Shown here: piece by piece, positions 34,762 to 43,967 of the stretch
How positions within the stretch are numbered: position 1 is the first letter of the stretch
Layout of the letters: each line of letters begins with the position of its first letter
Assembly (NCBI GenBank): GCA_964636815.1
Contig: CAZWTF010000006.1
Coordinates: 21,349-85,348, forward strand
From: SOIL31 sp964636815
GTDB lineage: Bacteria > Babelota > Babeliae > Babelales > Vermiphilaceae
Reading direction: 5' to 3'
Length of the DNA stretch: 64,000 nt
Translations under genes and position numbers: made by a program
The notes under the pieces: generated by a model
What the model was told of the DNA's origin: nothing
Database searches by the model: none
Seen by the model: the letters and a program-made list of their open reading frames with translations, nothing else

Positions 34762-35385
34762 ATGAAAAAAATTAATCTTAAAAAGTTTACGTTACATATA
34801 TTTCAGCATTTACCTGAAACAGAAATGCGTATCACTATTCCAACGTTATTCACTCTTGCACGCATCATAGTGGTTCCCTTTATTGTGGGAGCAATGGTTA
34901 TGGGTTGGTGGGGATGTGCATTTTTCTTTTTTGTTTTTGCATGTTTGACTGATGTTATTGATGGGCTTTTGGCCCGTTTTTTAAATGAAAAAACATTTCT
35001 TGGTGCATGCCTTGACCCTATTGCCGATAAATTATTATTGCTTTCATGTTTTTTTACGCTCGCTTTTGTATCAACGCCATTGTTTTCAGTTCCTCGATGG
35101 TTTGTTTTTTTTGTGATTAGCAAAGAGATGATTCAACTAGCCGGTGCATCTATTATTTATGCTATTCGTGGTCATTTGAATGTACAGCCGACAATTCTTG
35201 GAAAAACAACAACATGTATTCAGATGATTTTTATTATGTGGCTTTTTGCCTGTTATTTTTTTTGTTGGGTTCCGATGAAAACGTATTACACAATGCTGGG
35301 TATTATGATACTTTTTATTGGTGGTTCATTTATGCAATATGCGCATATCGGTTTGCGCATGGTCAATTTTGGAAAAGTAAGATAA
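34762..35385 (+). CDS. pgsA: CDP-diacylglycerol-glycerol-3-phosphate 3-phosphatidyltransferase
   Basis: The product has 207 residues. It makes phosphatidylglycerol phosphate from CDP-diacylglycerol. The CDP-alcohol phosphotransferase signature D-x2-D-G-x2-A-R-x8-G-x3-D-x3-D is perfect: DVIDGLLAR, then the Gly of LGACLDPIAD. Several membrane helices surround it. About 20 extra residues stand before the usual N-terminus (MRITIPTLFTLARI); a later Met could be the start. It begins four bases after mnmA. Confidence 0.92.
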   Translation: MKKINLKKFTLHIFQHLPETEMRITIPTLFTLARIIVVPFIVGAMVMGWWGCAFFFFVFACLTDVIDGLLARFLNEKTFLGACLDPIADKLLLLSCFFTLAFVSTPLFSVPRWFVFFVISKEMIQLAGASIIYAIRGHLNVQPTILGKTTTCIQMIFIMWLFACYFFCWVPMKTYYTMLGIMILFIGGSFMQYAHIGLRMVNFGKVR

Positions 35386-35388
35386 TTC

Positions 35389-35811
35389 ATGAAAAAGCGA
35401 TGTGTCGGCTTATTGGTACTTATGATTTGTATGGGTACAATGTGTTCTCTTGAACAAGAACAAGAGCTTATTGTTGCGCCAAAAAATAAAAAGAAATATG
35501 TTTCTAAAGAACAGTGCATTGATCTCAAAATAGATTCTATTATGTTGTTGAATGAATGTAATAGATCGCTTAATGCATTGCGTCAAACGATTGATAGTGT
35601 ACAAAAAGAAGACCTGGATGTTTTGACTGATTACGCTGACGGCGAAAAAAACTGTTTTTTTAAGCGAGCAGATAAAGTTGGGTTGACCAATTATCACACT
35701 CAAGAGATGAAAAAAAATCAATATTTAGAGCGATCTATTCGCAAGATAAAGAAAATAGAGCAAGATCTTCAGTCTTTACGTATTGAGATGCAAAGAATTC
35801 AGTCTGAATAG
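35389..35811 (+). CDS. Exported small helical protein
   Basis: The product has 140 residues. The signal peptide or lipoprotein-like leader (MKKRCVGLLVLMICMGTMCS) is followed by a charged segment and an entirely helical remainder, with heptad-like spacing near the end (RKIKKIEQDLQSLRIEMQRI). The start lies three bases after the pgsA stop, so they are probably cotranscribed. No family is recognised. Confidence 0.72.
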   Translation: MKKRCVGLLVLMICMGTMCSLEQEQELIVAPKNKKKYVSKEQCIDLKIDSIMLLNECNRSLNALRQTIDSVQKEDLDVLTDYADGEKNCFFKRADKVGLTNYHTQEMKKNQYLERSIRKIKKIEQDLQSLRIEMQRIQSE

Positions 35812-35845
35812 ATTGTATACCCCCATTCCTTAATATCTCATTTCT

Positions 35846-35853
35846 GGTATAAT
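35846..35853 (+). promoter_or_regulatory. Extended -10 promoter candidate
   Basis: TGGTATAAT matches an extended -10 (TG-n-TATAAT), 53 bases before the GTG at 35906. No -35 is evident. Confidence 0.4.
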
Positions 35854-35905
35854 ATATCGTATAGTACGCAGTTATTTACGTATTTTGTACAAGGAAAAAA
35901 CAGCC

Positions 35906-37681
35906 GTGAATCTATTAAAAAATCGCTTATTATTTTTGTCTTTTGTAATTGTTCCTTTATACGCAGCATCGCCTGCGCCTTCTTCCCTTGAGTTTAAACA
36001 TGCAGTAGTACGATACATAAAGCATACAGATGCACATTGTTTACAACATGGGCAACGTCATGGCGATGAAAATGTTTCGTATAAGAAAGAGTTACGATAT
36101 CTCTTTAAAAATTATAGCACTATCTCAACATCAGCTTTACTTTCTCGTCTTCGCTCAGCTCATCAAGAAATGATAAAAATAGAAACAGATATTACCAGCG
36201 ATGCTTTTGGAAAATATGAGCAGGTATCAAGCGCACTTTTATTAATTTGTGCGCAATCTTTTTTTTATGATGCTCGCAATCAAATTTTAAACGCATTGGA
36301 TGAGATTGATCATCTGATTATATATTGGCGTTATCAGCAGCATCATCAGTTGCGTTATTTTTTCAGCAAATCTCCTCACAAATGGGTGATGGGAAAATCT
36401 CAGGCAAAAGAAATTGCTAACAATGTGGTAAAGTTAGAACGTAGACAGCGTGAACTGTACACAATGTTGGGCGCGCTTGCTGGGCATGCTCATTCATTGA
36501 CAACATGTGATATTCATTATGATGATTGTTATAGGTGGGTGAATGGATTGTTGGCTGTTTTGCCGTATAATGCATCTTCTGAAAATGTTGAGAATATTGA
36601 ATTTGATGTTGTTGCATGCCAATTGGCATTGCGCATGAAAAAGGTTGATTTGTTATCACATGATTTATTACGGTCGCTTGCTGTGGTAAGAAAACCAAGT
36701 CATTTTGTGCAACATTGGATAACATATACAACAATGTTGGCGGCAGCCGGGTATGTAGCGCATTATCATGCACATAATCCTAATGTTATACCTGCAGGAG
36801 CTCAAAGAACAGGTGTATTTGTACAAGGTGTAGTCAAAAGTGTGGTTGTTGATCCAATGGCTGATTTGTACCAAGTGTTTTTTGGAATAGATGCTAAAGG
36901 TTCCGTTGAAAATATAGAAAAAAGAGTAGATTCTATAGAAAAATTAGCAAATGATTTAGAGGCAAATGTGTCGAATTTAAGTAAAGATAGAGCTAAATCT
37001 TTACGACAATATGCTGAAGATACTTTAAAAATAGTATTAGAAGAAATGAATGTTTCTAATAAAGATGCAATTCTTGCTGATGTGGCAAATAACAATCTAG
37101 AGTCATTGAATGCATTGTGCAAACAAACAGGCTGGCCAATTTTGAATATTGGTAGTCGTCTTGATCAAGAAACAGTCCGCGTTCTTTTACTGGTAGATGA
37201 AATACTTAATTTGTTAATTCCATATCTTGATTTATTAGATCAAAATATTTTGCCCTTAACAAAAGAGATAGGATTTTTGTTTGTTGATTTGGGACATATT
37301 GTTGGTGACTTTATTAAAAACAATTTCTGGACAGCAAAGCTTACTGCGTTTACTCCATTAGCTGCTGCATGTATTGGTACTGTTAAGACATATAAATGGG
37401 CAACTGCTCGTGATTATTCACCAATACGGATTGCGCTTGCAGATGTTAACTCTCTATTGATAGAATCAGGAACGCAGCTTGATTGTTATGCTTATGGTAA
37501 ATTGCTTTATTTAGTATTTAAATTACGTCATAGAGCAGATTCATTAAAAGATTCTTTAGCACATGAATTTTTAGCTGATGTGGCAAAGCTTGAGTCTAAA
37601 CAGTATGGATCAGATGCAAAGCATAGCATTGTTGAGAACATGTTTAATAAATATGCGTTTTTGGGACGTATTGCGGCGTAA
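35906..37681 (+). CDS. Large exported protein, paralog pair member 1
   Basis: The product has 591 residues. GTG 35906 is preferred to a TTG 21 bases earlier because AAGGA lies between them. A signal peptide ends VPLYA. Two blocks are shared with the next gene: a central one near residue 140 (IIYWRYQ..H..RYF, KWVMGKSQAKEI) and a C-terminal one (DYSPIRIALADVNSLL, MFNKYAFL). Between them lie hydrophobic stretches (about 275-290, 480-500) and a predicted coiled coil. Function is unknown; surface or periplasmic location is inferred. Confidence 0.78.
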   Translation: MNLLKNRLLFLSFVIVPLYAASPAPSSLEFKHAVVRYIKHTDAHCLQHGQRHGDENVSYKKELRYLFKNYSTISTSALLSRLRSAHQEMIKIETDITSDAFGKYEQVSSALLLICAQSFFYDARNQILNALDEIDHLIIYWRYQQHHQLRYFFSKSPHKWVMGKSQAKEIANNVVKLERRQRELYTMLGALAGHAHSLTTCDIHYDDCYRWVNGLLAVLPYNASSENVENIEFDVVACQLALRMKKVDLLSHDLLRSLAVVRKPSHFVQHWITYTTMLAAAGYVAHYHAHNPNVIPAGAQRTGVFVQGVVKSVVVDPMADLYQVFFGIDAKGSVENIEKRVDSIEKLANDLEANVSNLSKDRAKSLRQYAEDTLKIVLEEMNVSNKDAILADVANNNLESLNALCKQTGWPILNIGSRLDQETVRVLLLVDEILNLLIPYLDLLDQNILPLTKEIGFLFVDLGHIVGDFIKNNFWTAKLTAFTPLAAACIGTVKTYKWATARDYSPIRIALADVNSLLIESGTQLDCYAYGKLLYLVFKLRHRADSLKDSLAHEFLADVAKLESKQYGSDAKHSIVENMFNKYAFLGRIAA

Positions 37682-37711
37682 GCAAATCGAATCTGGATTG
37701 TTGAATATTAT

Positions 37712-37746
37712 ATGGATTATACTTTTTTGGTATAATCCATTTTTTA
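37712..37746 (+). terminator. Terminator between the large paralogs
   Basis: ATGGATTATAC and GTATAATCCAT with a seven-base loop are followed by TTTTTT. Confidence 0.78.
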
Positions 37747-37761
37747 TGTAAAGGGGGAGTC

Positions 37762-39252
37762 GTGAAATTATATAGCAAAAGTGTATCTATTTTTTTGGTA
37801 ACTATTTTTTTCTCTGTTAACAGTTCTCAAAGACAAAATGTTGCTCCAATCATTTCTACAGTACCAGAAGCAATTATAACGTTACGAAAGATTATTCTTA
37901 ATTTTCCGGCTACTGGCGATAATCTACAGTATGAAAAAAATCAAAGCAGTGCAATTGTTCAATGTGCAAAGATTTTATATGACAAAGCTTATGTGCAAGT
38001 TTTGGATACACTGCAAGAGATAGATGCTCGTATTACGTATTGGCGATATCAAAAAAATCATCAGTGGAGATATTTTTTGACAAAAAATCCAACAAAATGG
38101 GTTACAGGAGCTTCTCAGGATATTGAGATTAATAATAATATTGAGCAGTTACAGAGTCATCAAGGTGAATTGTATGTTCTTTTGGGGCAGCTTGCTGAGT
38201 ACGGGAATCTGTATGATCATAAACATAAAACTTTATTTAAGAATGATTATCAACAATCGTACGTATGGGTTGATGAACTGTTAGATTTATTGGTACGTAT
38301 TAAAGTGTCTGTAAACATAGATGAAGTTGAACCGTTTATTGCGCGAGTGACGTTATTAAAAGCAAAGCTTGAAAGAGTGCGTTTTTTTAAAAACCAGATT
38401 TTATCAGAGTTGCAAGAAACGCAAATGCCTGCGCACATTGAACAAAATTGGTTAAAATATGGGACTGCAGCAATGATGTTGGGGTTAGGATATAATCGAG
38501 TGGGCCAAATAGGAGATTTTCTAGCAGGTTCTTTTGATTGGACAAAAAATTTTGCAACGGACACAGCAAAGAATGTTGAAGAGATATTTTTTCCTGGAAA
38601 ACTTGGTAGAGGTGGACTCATTGTTCAACAAAGTAATATTGATGAAACACGTTCTTCTATGATTAATTTTTTAAATATTATGGAAATAAATAAAATTATT
38701 AGCCCACAAGAAAAAGCAGTGATTATACAAGATGAAGCGCGGGGGAGTAGCGCAGAGTTTCAAAAGTTTGTAAATGAAAGAATAATGTCGAGTTATTGGA
38801 ATTTTGCAAAGTATGGATTGCGAGCGTGGAGTCTATTTATTCAGTTAATTGCTTTACATGGTGGTGGAAACGTAGAAAAAGAAATTGCTGGTTTACGCAA
38901 TATTACGCTATTAGCGCCAGCAGCTGTGGCAGGGGGAGTTGCCGGGGGACTTGGATACCTTGGTTATAAAAAAATGATCGCAAAAGATTATTCACCAATA
39001 CGCCGAGCCTTGCTTGATATTAATTCTTTGTTTGTTGACGCAACAAAACCACTCGATGATGAACAATATGGTAAAATGTTGTATTTAATTTATGATCTTA
39101 AAAAACGAGCAACACAGGATGTCCCATTAACTGATCGAGTTGATTTTGTTAATGATTTAAATCGTATTGAATCAAAAGAGTTTAATGTTGCAGCTAAGCG
39201 AGCGATTGTTGATGATATGTTTAGAAAATATTCATTTTTAAGATTAAGTTAA
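37762..39252 (+). CDS. Large exported protein, paralog pair member 2
   Basis: The product has 496 residues, starting at GTG with AAGGGGG six bases upstream. A signal peptide covers about residues 1-22. It shares with the preceding gene the blocks ITYWRYQKNHQWRYF and KWVTGASQDIEI, and near the end DYSPIRRALLDINSLF and MFRKYSFLR. About 100 N-terminal residues of the first paralog are missing here. A Gly-rich hydrophobic segment (AAVAGGVAGGLGYLGY) precedes the last block. The pair probably arose by tandem duplication and divergence. Confidence 0.78.
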   Translation: MKLYSKSVSIFLVTIFFSVNSSQRQNVAPIISTVPEAIITLRKIILNFPATGDNLQYEKNQSSAIVQCAKILYDKAYVQVLDTLQEIDARITYWRYQKNHQWRYFLTKNPTKWVTGASQDIEINNNIEQLQSHQGELYVLLGQLAEYGNLYDHKHKTLFKNDYQQSYVWVDELLDLLVRIKVSVNIDEVEPFIARVTLLKAKLERVRFFKNQILSELQETQMPAHIEQNWLKYGTAAMMLGLGYNRVGQIGDFLAGSFDWTKNFATDTAKNVEEIFFPGKLGRGGLIVQQSNIDETRSSMINFLNIMEINKIISPQEKAVIIQDEARGSSAEFQKFVNERIMSSYWNFAKYGLRAWSLFIQLIALHGGGNVEKEIAGLRNITLLAPAAVAGGVAGGLGYLGYKKMIAKDYSPIRRALLDINSLFVDATKPLDDEQYGKMLYLIYDLKKRATQDVPLTDRVDFVNDLNRIESKEFNVAAKRAIVDDMFRKYSFLRLS

Positions 39253-39300
39253 AAAAAAATAGCGCTTAGCAAAAGATATTTTTTTGTTATTATCAGAAAA

Positions 39301-39343
39301 GGTGATATCGTTAAAAAGGTATAACGGTATCATCTTTTTTTTG
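39301..39343 (+). terminator. Terminator after the large paralog pair
   Basis: GGTGATATCGTTA and TAACGGTATCATC with an eight-base loop are followed by eight T. Confidence 0.8.
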
Positions 39344-39393
39344 ATAAAATATAAGTATTATACACATCATCAGTATCAGTGAAAGGCTAAAAA

Positions 39394-39957
39394 ATGGCAG
39401 CATTTAATCGAATTATTATTGTTGGTAATTTAACAAGAGATCCAGAATACCGTACGCTTCCGTCTGGTCAAGGAGTATCTCGTCTTGGATTAGCTACCAA
39501 CCGTCAATTTAAAAATAAACAAACGGGTAATTTGGTACAAGAAGTGTGTTACATCGATGTTGATGTATGGGGAGCGCAAGCTGAAAGCTGTCGTCAATAT
39601 TTGCAAAAAGGTCGTCCAGTTCTTATAGAAGGTCGTCTTAAATTAGATTCATGGGATGATCAAACAGGACAAAAACGTAGCAAGCATTCTATTGTTGCAG
39701 AGCGTGTTGTGTTTCTTTCAAACAGCGCTGGTTCTGAAGCATCATTTGGTGCATCTATGTCTGATGATGCTGACGCTGGTGTGCAACTTAATCCAAATAA
39801 TGCCGTTGAGCGTGATTTGCTTGCACAGCTAGAAAAAGCGCAAACACGAGTAAAAGCAACTAAATCTGCTAAAAAAGAAGAAGCTCCAGCAGCTCCTTCA
39901 ACCGGTGAAATCGATTTTCAAGATGAGCCTCCATTTGAAGATAACTTACCTTTTTAG
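39394..39957 (+). CDS. ssb: Single-stranded DNA-binding protein
   Basis: The product has 187 residues. The N-terminal OB fold (about 1-110) reads FNRIIIVGNLTRDPEYRTLP and CYIDVDVWG. The linker is acidic and Ala-rich. The C-terminal tip DEPPFEDNLPF is the conserved protein-interaction tail. It coats single-stranded DNA in replication and repair. It is followed by its own terminator. Confidence 0.96.
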   Translation: MAAFNRIIIVGNLTRDPEYRTLPSGQGVSRLGLATNRQFKNKQTGNLVQEVCYIDVDVWGAQAESCRQYLQKGRPVLIEGRLKLDSWDDQTGQKRSKHSIVAERVVFLSNSAGSEASFGASMSDDADAGVQLNPNNAVERDLLAQLEKAQTRVKATKSAKKEEAPAAPSTGEIDFQDEPPFEDNLPF

Positions 39958-39983
39958 TTAATTTTTAAGTATAGAACTGTTTT

Positions 39984-40010
39984 CCCCGCTGTCTTAAGGC
40001 GGGGTTTTTT
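39984..40010 (+). terminator. Terminator after ssb
   Basis: CCCCGC and GCGGGG with a nine-base loop precede six T. Confidence 0.85.
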
Positions 40011-40111
40011 ATGTTAAAACAAGTTTCTATTTGAAAATTTCCATTGACTGTAAAGCTCAAGATTTGTAATAATGAAGGCGAAGAGGGGCGTTGTTATAAA
40101 GAAGGATTATA

Positions 40112-40540
40112 ATGAAAAAAATAGGTTTGTTGACGAGCTTTTTAATGATTTTTTGTGTGACATCAATTAAAACCTATCAGGTTAATCTTTCATTTGACTC
40201 TCTTTTTCCCAAAACGTGGTATCAAAAAGGGTTAGAGGCATCAATGCATGTGTGGCAATCTTTGGCTAATGTGTTCGAGAAAAATAGTGATGGAGCAATG
40301 TTATCTTTGGATATGTTGTTGGGACGTTTGGCTTTTGCGCAGTTTTGTATTACTCGCATGCATAAAGAAGGTAGACACTGCATTGCTGATGATAGCGCTT
40401 ATTTTTCTATTGTTTTAGATAGGGTTAAGCGTCTGTTGGCGCTTGTTACTATTACCTCTAAAACAGAGGATTTTATTACGTGTGCTGAGGATATGATTAA
40501 AGAGATGGAAAGTAAGCTTGATTCTACATACTTAAACTAA
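40112..40540 (+). CDS. Exported small protein of unknown function
   Basis: The product has 142 residues. A signal peptide (about 1-20) is followed by a helical, Trp/Phe-containing region (TWYQKGLEASMHVWQSL) and two cysteines. The last 17 bases overlap the end of the convergent barrel gene. AAGGA lies nine bases before the ATG. No family is recognised. Confidence 0.68.
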   Translation: MKKIGLLTSFLMIFCVTSIKTYQVNLSFDSLFPKTWYQKGLEASMHVWQSLANVFEKNSDGAMLSLDMLLGRLAFAQFCITRMHKEGRHCIADDSAYFSIVLDRVKRLLALVTITSKTEDFITCAEDMIKEMESKLDSTYLN

Positions 40541-41789
40541 TATCGAGTCCGTATAGCCCACCAGCAATATTTGTATTAAAGGTTCTTTTCCCCGCTATTT
40601 CAAGATTATAAAAAACACCAATTCTATTGCCAAGCTTGTCGCCTTCACGTGCAAAATCATAATCAAGAATAAAGTTGAACGTGTGCATATTCCACCCTGC
40701 AAGCATCGGATCGCTGTTAATAATTGCGCAGTTGAACTGTGCAGGGTCGCATGGCTTGAGATGAGATTTTTGTTGTGAAGCAAAAGAGTATGCTGTGGTA
40801 AATGAAAATCCATGGCCAAAATGATCAGCTTTAAGATAAAGGCCAGTGTGAACCAATGGTCCTCTGTGTACCGCAACAGTACCGGAAGCTAATTTTAAAA
40901 TACTGCTTTGATCGCTATCTGTTTTAAGACGCATGGTTTTATCTTTGTTAAGAAAAAAGAGTGAGTTTACATATCCACCAAACGTAACCCATTCATAATG
41001 ACCAAGAGAGAGCATAGCGCAGAGAGGGAATGCCCAGTGCCCATTATAGCCTATTGGCAATGAAAATGGGTTGAGTTCGTTTTTTTGTTTGCCGGTAGGG
41101 CTGAGCAAGCCTGCCATCAGAGTAACGTCAATAAAATCGATTGTGGTTGTTTCTTGGTAATTGTGAGTCCAGCCTAGATATGATGAAAAATCACCAACTC
41201 CTATTTCTGTTGCCCCAGATGGATTGATTCCATAGTTGCGCAGAAGCGGATTAAAATCTTGTAAAACAGCTTGCCATTCAGGCGTACTTTTGTTGGGGAA
41301 TATATCATCATTGGGTGAAAGATCTATGAAAGATATATCGTCTATTTTCAGTTTTCTGACCGGTAAATAAAATGAAAGAAGTAGTCCGTGAGACAGATTT
41401 TGAGTGAATGAAAGATTTGATTCTATGATGTGGAATTTTCCGTCTATTGAAAGTGTTGCAAAATCAGCTCTTTTGGGCAATTGTGCAAGATTGTTTAATA
41501 ACGTGTCATAGGTGTTATCAGGGTTAGTGAAAAGGGTGTTTGCGTTAAGTTCTTGAATATTGGCCGGGCCATAGATATCAAGGAGAGGTACAATGCTATT
41601 GTTGGCTGAACGGCTTTGGGTGGTTGAGCCTCCGCTCACCGTTGCTTCAAAGGTTGAGAGGTAATCATGTTCAAGGCGTGGCTCGAGGAACATGTTTGTG
41701 GCGCGATAAAAATGTGGGTTATCGACGCAATGCGTCCATGCTGAGCTGATAATTATGCTCGCAATAATGAGATAATGCGTATATTTCAT
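40524..41789 (-). CDS. Predicted outer-membrane beta-barrel protein
   Basis: The product has 421 residues. A signal peptide (about 1-20, ends AWTHC) precedes alternating polar/hydrophobic strands with many aromatic residues, e.g. GLLLSFYLPVRKLKI, WVTFGGYVNSLFFL, HGFSFTTAYSFASQ and RIGVFYNLEIAGKR. The pattern and length fit a monomeric or porin-type barrel. The final residues (GLDISLSM) lack the usual terminal Phe. It supports a diderm envelope. Substrate unknown. Confidence 0.7.
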   Translation of the reverse strand: MKYTHYLIIASIIISSAWTHCVDNPHFYRATNMFLEPRLEHDYLSTFEATVSGGSTTQSRSANNSIVPLLDIYGPANIQELNANTLFTNPDNTYDTLLNNLAQLPKRADFATLSIDGKFHIIESNLSFTQNLSHGLLLSFYLPVRKLKIDDISFIDLSPNDDIFPNKSTPEWQAVLQDFNPLLRNYGINPSGATEIGVGDFSSYLGWTHNYQETTTIDFIDVTLMAGLLSPTGKQKNELNPFSLPIGYNGHWAFPLCAMLSLGHYEWVTFGGYVNSLFFLNKDKTMRLKTDSDQSSILKLASGTVAVHRGPLVHTGLYLKADHFGHGFSFTTAYSFASQQKSHLKPCDPAQFNCAIINSDPMLAGWNMHTFNFILDYDFAREGDKLGNRIGVFYNLEIAGKRTFNTNIAGGLYGLDISLSM

Positions 41790-41830
41790 ATTTTATATCT
41801 TTCAGTCTAATTTTTTTCAGTATAAGGAAT

Positions 41831-41859
41831 TTATCAAAAAAAGGAAAAAGTGGTATACT
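41831..41859 (+). promoter_or_regulatory. Promoter candidate for grpE
   Basis: TTATCA (41831-41836) and TATACT (41854-41859) have 17-base spacing, and TGG before the -10 makes it extended. No CIRCE operator is seen. Confidence 0.5.
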
Positions 41860-41904
41860 AAAACCATGTATCGTGTTTAAGAATATTGTATGTAAGGGGG
41901 AATT

Positions 41905-42462
41905 ATGGTTACAAATGATAACGATAAATTTAGAAAATTTTTTGGTTTTAATGGCAACAATGATGCAGATTCGTCAACAGAAGGCGCTAATGAGTCATCT
42001 TTGAGCGAAAAAGAGCAACTGGATAAAGCAAATGCAGTAGTTGCTGAATGGACTGAAAAATATTTGTCTTTAACAGCAGATTTCCAAAATTATAAAAAAC
42101 GCGTGACTCAAGAAAGAACTGACTGGGCACAAGATGCACAAAAACAAGTCATCATGGGTCTTCTTGATGTTATTGATAACTTTGAACGTGCACTTGAACA
42201 AGAAAAGAAGCGTGAAGACGCTGCGCATGTTTCATGGCTTGCTGGTTTTGAGATGATTTATCAATCATTAGAAAAACTTTTAGCAAAATTTGGTGTTCAA
42301 CAAATTACAGATTTTTCTGTGTTTAACCCAAAATATCATGAGGCGTTAGTCCAAGTTGAATCGAGCAAGCATAAGTCAGGTGATGTTGTACAAGCCTTAC
42401 AAAAAGGTTATACAATGAACGATAAAGTCATTCGTCCTGCTATTGTAAGCGTTGCAAAATAA
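41905..42462 (+). CDS. grpE: Nucleotide exchange factor GrpE
   Basis: The product has 185 residues. It releases ADP from DnaK. The long N-terminal coiled coil includes YLSLTADFQNYKKRVTQER. The compact C-terminal beta domain has FNPKYHEALVQV and YTMNDKVIRPAIVSVAK, the family end. SD AAGGGGG lies before the ATG. dnaK is not adjacent; the gene stands alone between its promoter and a terminator. Confidence 0.95.
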   Translation: MVTNDNDKFRKFFGFNGNNDADSSTEGANESSLSEKEQLDKANAVVAEWTEKYLSLTADFQNYKKRVTQERTDWAQDAQKQVIMGLLDVIDNFERALEQEKKREDAAHVSWLAGFEMIYQSLEKLLAKFGVQQITDFSVFNPKYHEALVQVESSKHKSGDVVQALQKGYTMNDKVIRPAIVSVAK

Positions 42463-42493
42463 AAAAAACGGGTTTGAAAAAACCCGTTTTTTA
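42463..42493. terminator. Bidirectional terminator after grpE
   Basis: AAAACGGGTTT and AAACCCGTTTT around a GAAA-type loop lie between convergent genes, with A and T runs outside. Confidence 0.85.
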
Positions 42494-42500
42494 TTGTTAT

Positions 42501-43601
42501 TTATCCCTTCAGATAACTCAAAATACCAAACATTAGCTCAATAAAAATAAGAATAATAATAAGCACAGATAGTAGATCTTCTCGAGTGGCATCTATTTTT
42601 TCTTGGAACACAGTTTGCACATCTTCAACAATGCGTAGTTTTCTATCAATTCCTTCATGCCAATTTTTTAGATCAAGTTTTTCAGAAAGAAGATTGTGAA
42701 TCTCTGAATAATAAGGTTCACCGGCAATTTTGATGCTACTTTCTAAACGTTCAGTGATTACCGAAATATCTACTTTTAGTTTACGTAACTGCCCAACAGG
42801 ATCGCTGAAAAAAGTACCAAAGAATGGTAAGTAAGCACCCAACGACAGTTTTGTCTCTTTACGCTCATAAATCATGTTGATCTGCTGATCAAGAAGGCGG
42901 TCGAAAAAGCGCAATTCAAGGTGCTGGAGATTGGCAAATTCAAAGAGATCAATAATGTCGTTATAATCTTCTTCATAAACAAACGCTGCATCAATATCAA
43001 TAACAATCAAACTGCCACGGAAATAACCAATTGCTGAATCAAGCATCTCATTCTTTTGAAATTCAGATAATATTTCTGTTTCAAAACGCAATGTGGAAGC
43101 AATGGTACTGCCGTACTCTTTTTGCAGTTGGGTTAGATCAAGTACTGCAGGTTGTGGATCAACTTGTACAATGATATAAGAAGCTTTTGTTTGAAAGAAT
43201 TTTGGTTGTATAACGAAACGTTCTATCTTGTTATAAATCAGCTCAGCGTCTTTGATGCTTTGTTGTTGATACTTGTCAGCAAGCTGATCACAGTTTACAC
43301 GTAAATTTTCCAGTGTATCGGAAAATGGAATTTTATATGTTAAAGATATTGCGCCAAAATTGTGTACTTTGCTACTGGTTAAATATGAATCAGAAGGTGT
43401 AGGGTGTTCTATGGCAAGTGGGACATTGTACTGTTTAAAATGTTTTGGCAGATGAAGTGGTACTTTAATAATATCGGGTGATTCTTCGATTTTTTCAAGG
43501 TTAATGTCTTCACCAATATCATATGCCCATAGAATGAGAATGTTTCCGGAAAATATAAGATCATTTTTTGGTTTATCAAGATCTGGAGTGAGAGATGGCA
43601 T
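42501..43601 (-). CDS. DUF155/RMD1-like protein with C-terminal membrane helix
   Basis: The product has 366 residues. ATG 43601 is chosen because AAAGGG precedes it; the longer frame starts with TTG. The N-terminal part (ILILWAYDIGEDINLEKI) leads to a soluble domain with YIIVQVDPQPAVLDL and GYFRGSLIVIDIDAAFVYEE. A helical region (about 250-335) is followed by one membrane helix at the end (LSVLIIILIFIELMFGIL). This arrangement, with the acidic LELRFFDRLLDQQI helix, resembles the RMD1/DUF155 family. Function is unknown in bacteria. The family call is tentative. Confidence 0.6.
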   Translation of the reverse strand: MPSLTPDLDKPKNDLIFSGNILILWAYDIGEDINLEKIEESPDIIKVPLHLPKHFKQYNVPLAIEHPTPSDSYLTSSKVHNFGAISLTYKIPFSDTLENLRVNCDQLADKYQQQSIKDAELIYNKIERFVIQPKFFQTKASYIIVQVDPQPAVLDLTQLQKEYGSTIASTLRFETEILSEFQKNEMLDSAIGYFRGSLIVIDIDAAFVYEEDYNDIIDLFEFANLQHLELRFFDRLLDQQINMIYERKETKLSLGAYLPFFGTFFSDPVGQLRKLKVDISVITERLESSIKIAGEPYYSEIHNLLSEKLDLKNWHEGIDRKLRIVEDVQTVFQEKIDATREDLLSVLIIILIFIELMFGILSYLKG

Positions 43602-43713
43602 GTTCAGTTCCCTTTGATTGAATGGGTGGTTGTTATTATTGAGCATAGCTAAGATCAACGTATCGGGCAACTTCTTAGAAGAAGATTTAAAAATAAAAAT
43701 TTGCTTATTGACC

Positions 43714-43861
43714 CGCTCGCCCTGAGTGTTCTACGAAGTATAACGTAGTAGAATGTATCGAAGGGTGCGATATAAAAAAGACTTGTGTTTGTTATCTTTC
43801 CGCTTAACCCTTCGATACATTTTTGCTTTGCTAAAGCTACGAAAAACACTCAGGGCGAGCG
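43714..43861. repeat. Large imperfect inverted repeat, B-type ends
   Basis: CGCTCGCCCTGAGTGTT (43714-43730) pairs with AACACTCAGGGCGAGCG (43845-43861), and ATGTATCGAAGGGT (43753-43766) with ACCCTTCGATACAT (43807-43820). The spacer of 43602-43967 otherwise holds no gene. Confidence 0.85.
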
Positions 43862-43911
43862 GAAGAAGTCAATGAGTCCTAAAATAAGTTAGTGAAATTT
43901 TTAAGTACTTC

Positions 43912-43948
43912 AAAAAAAAGACGCACCATAAAAGTGCGCCTTTTTTTT
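43912..43948 (-). terminator. Terminator of the glycine-rich gene
   Basis: On the minus strand GGCGCAC and GTGCGTC flank an AT loop and are followed by seven or more T. Confidence 0.75.
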
Positions 43949-43967
43949 CTGCAAACTTAATATCAAT

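Noticed and set aside
43655..43849. 64-residue minus-strand frame
   Set aside because: It lies within the large inverted repeat and has no RBS or family features.
43714..43861. Insertion sequence
   Set aside because: No transposase frame is present in or beside the inverted repeat; kept as a repeat only.
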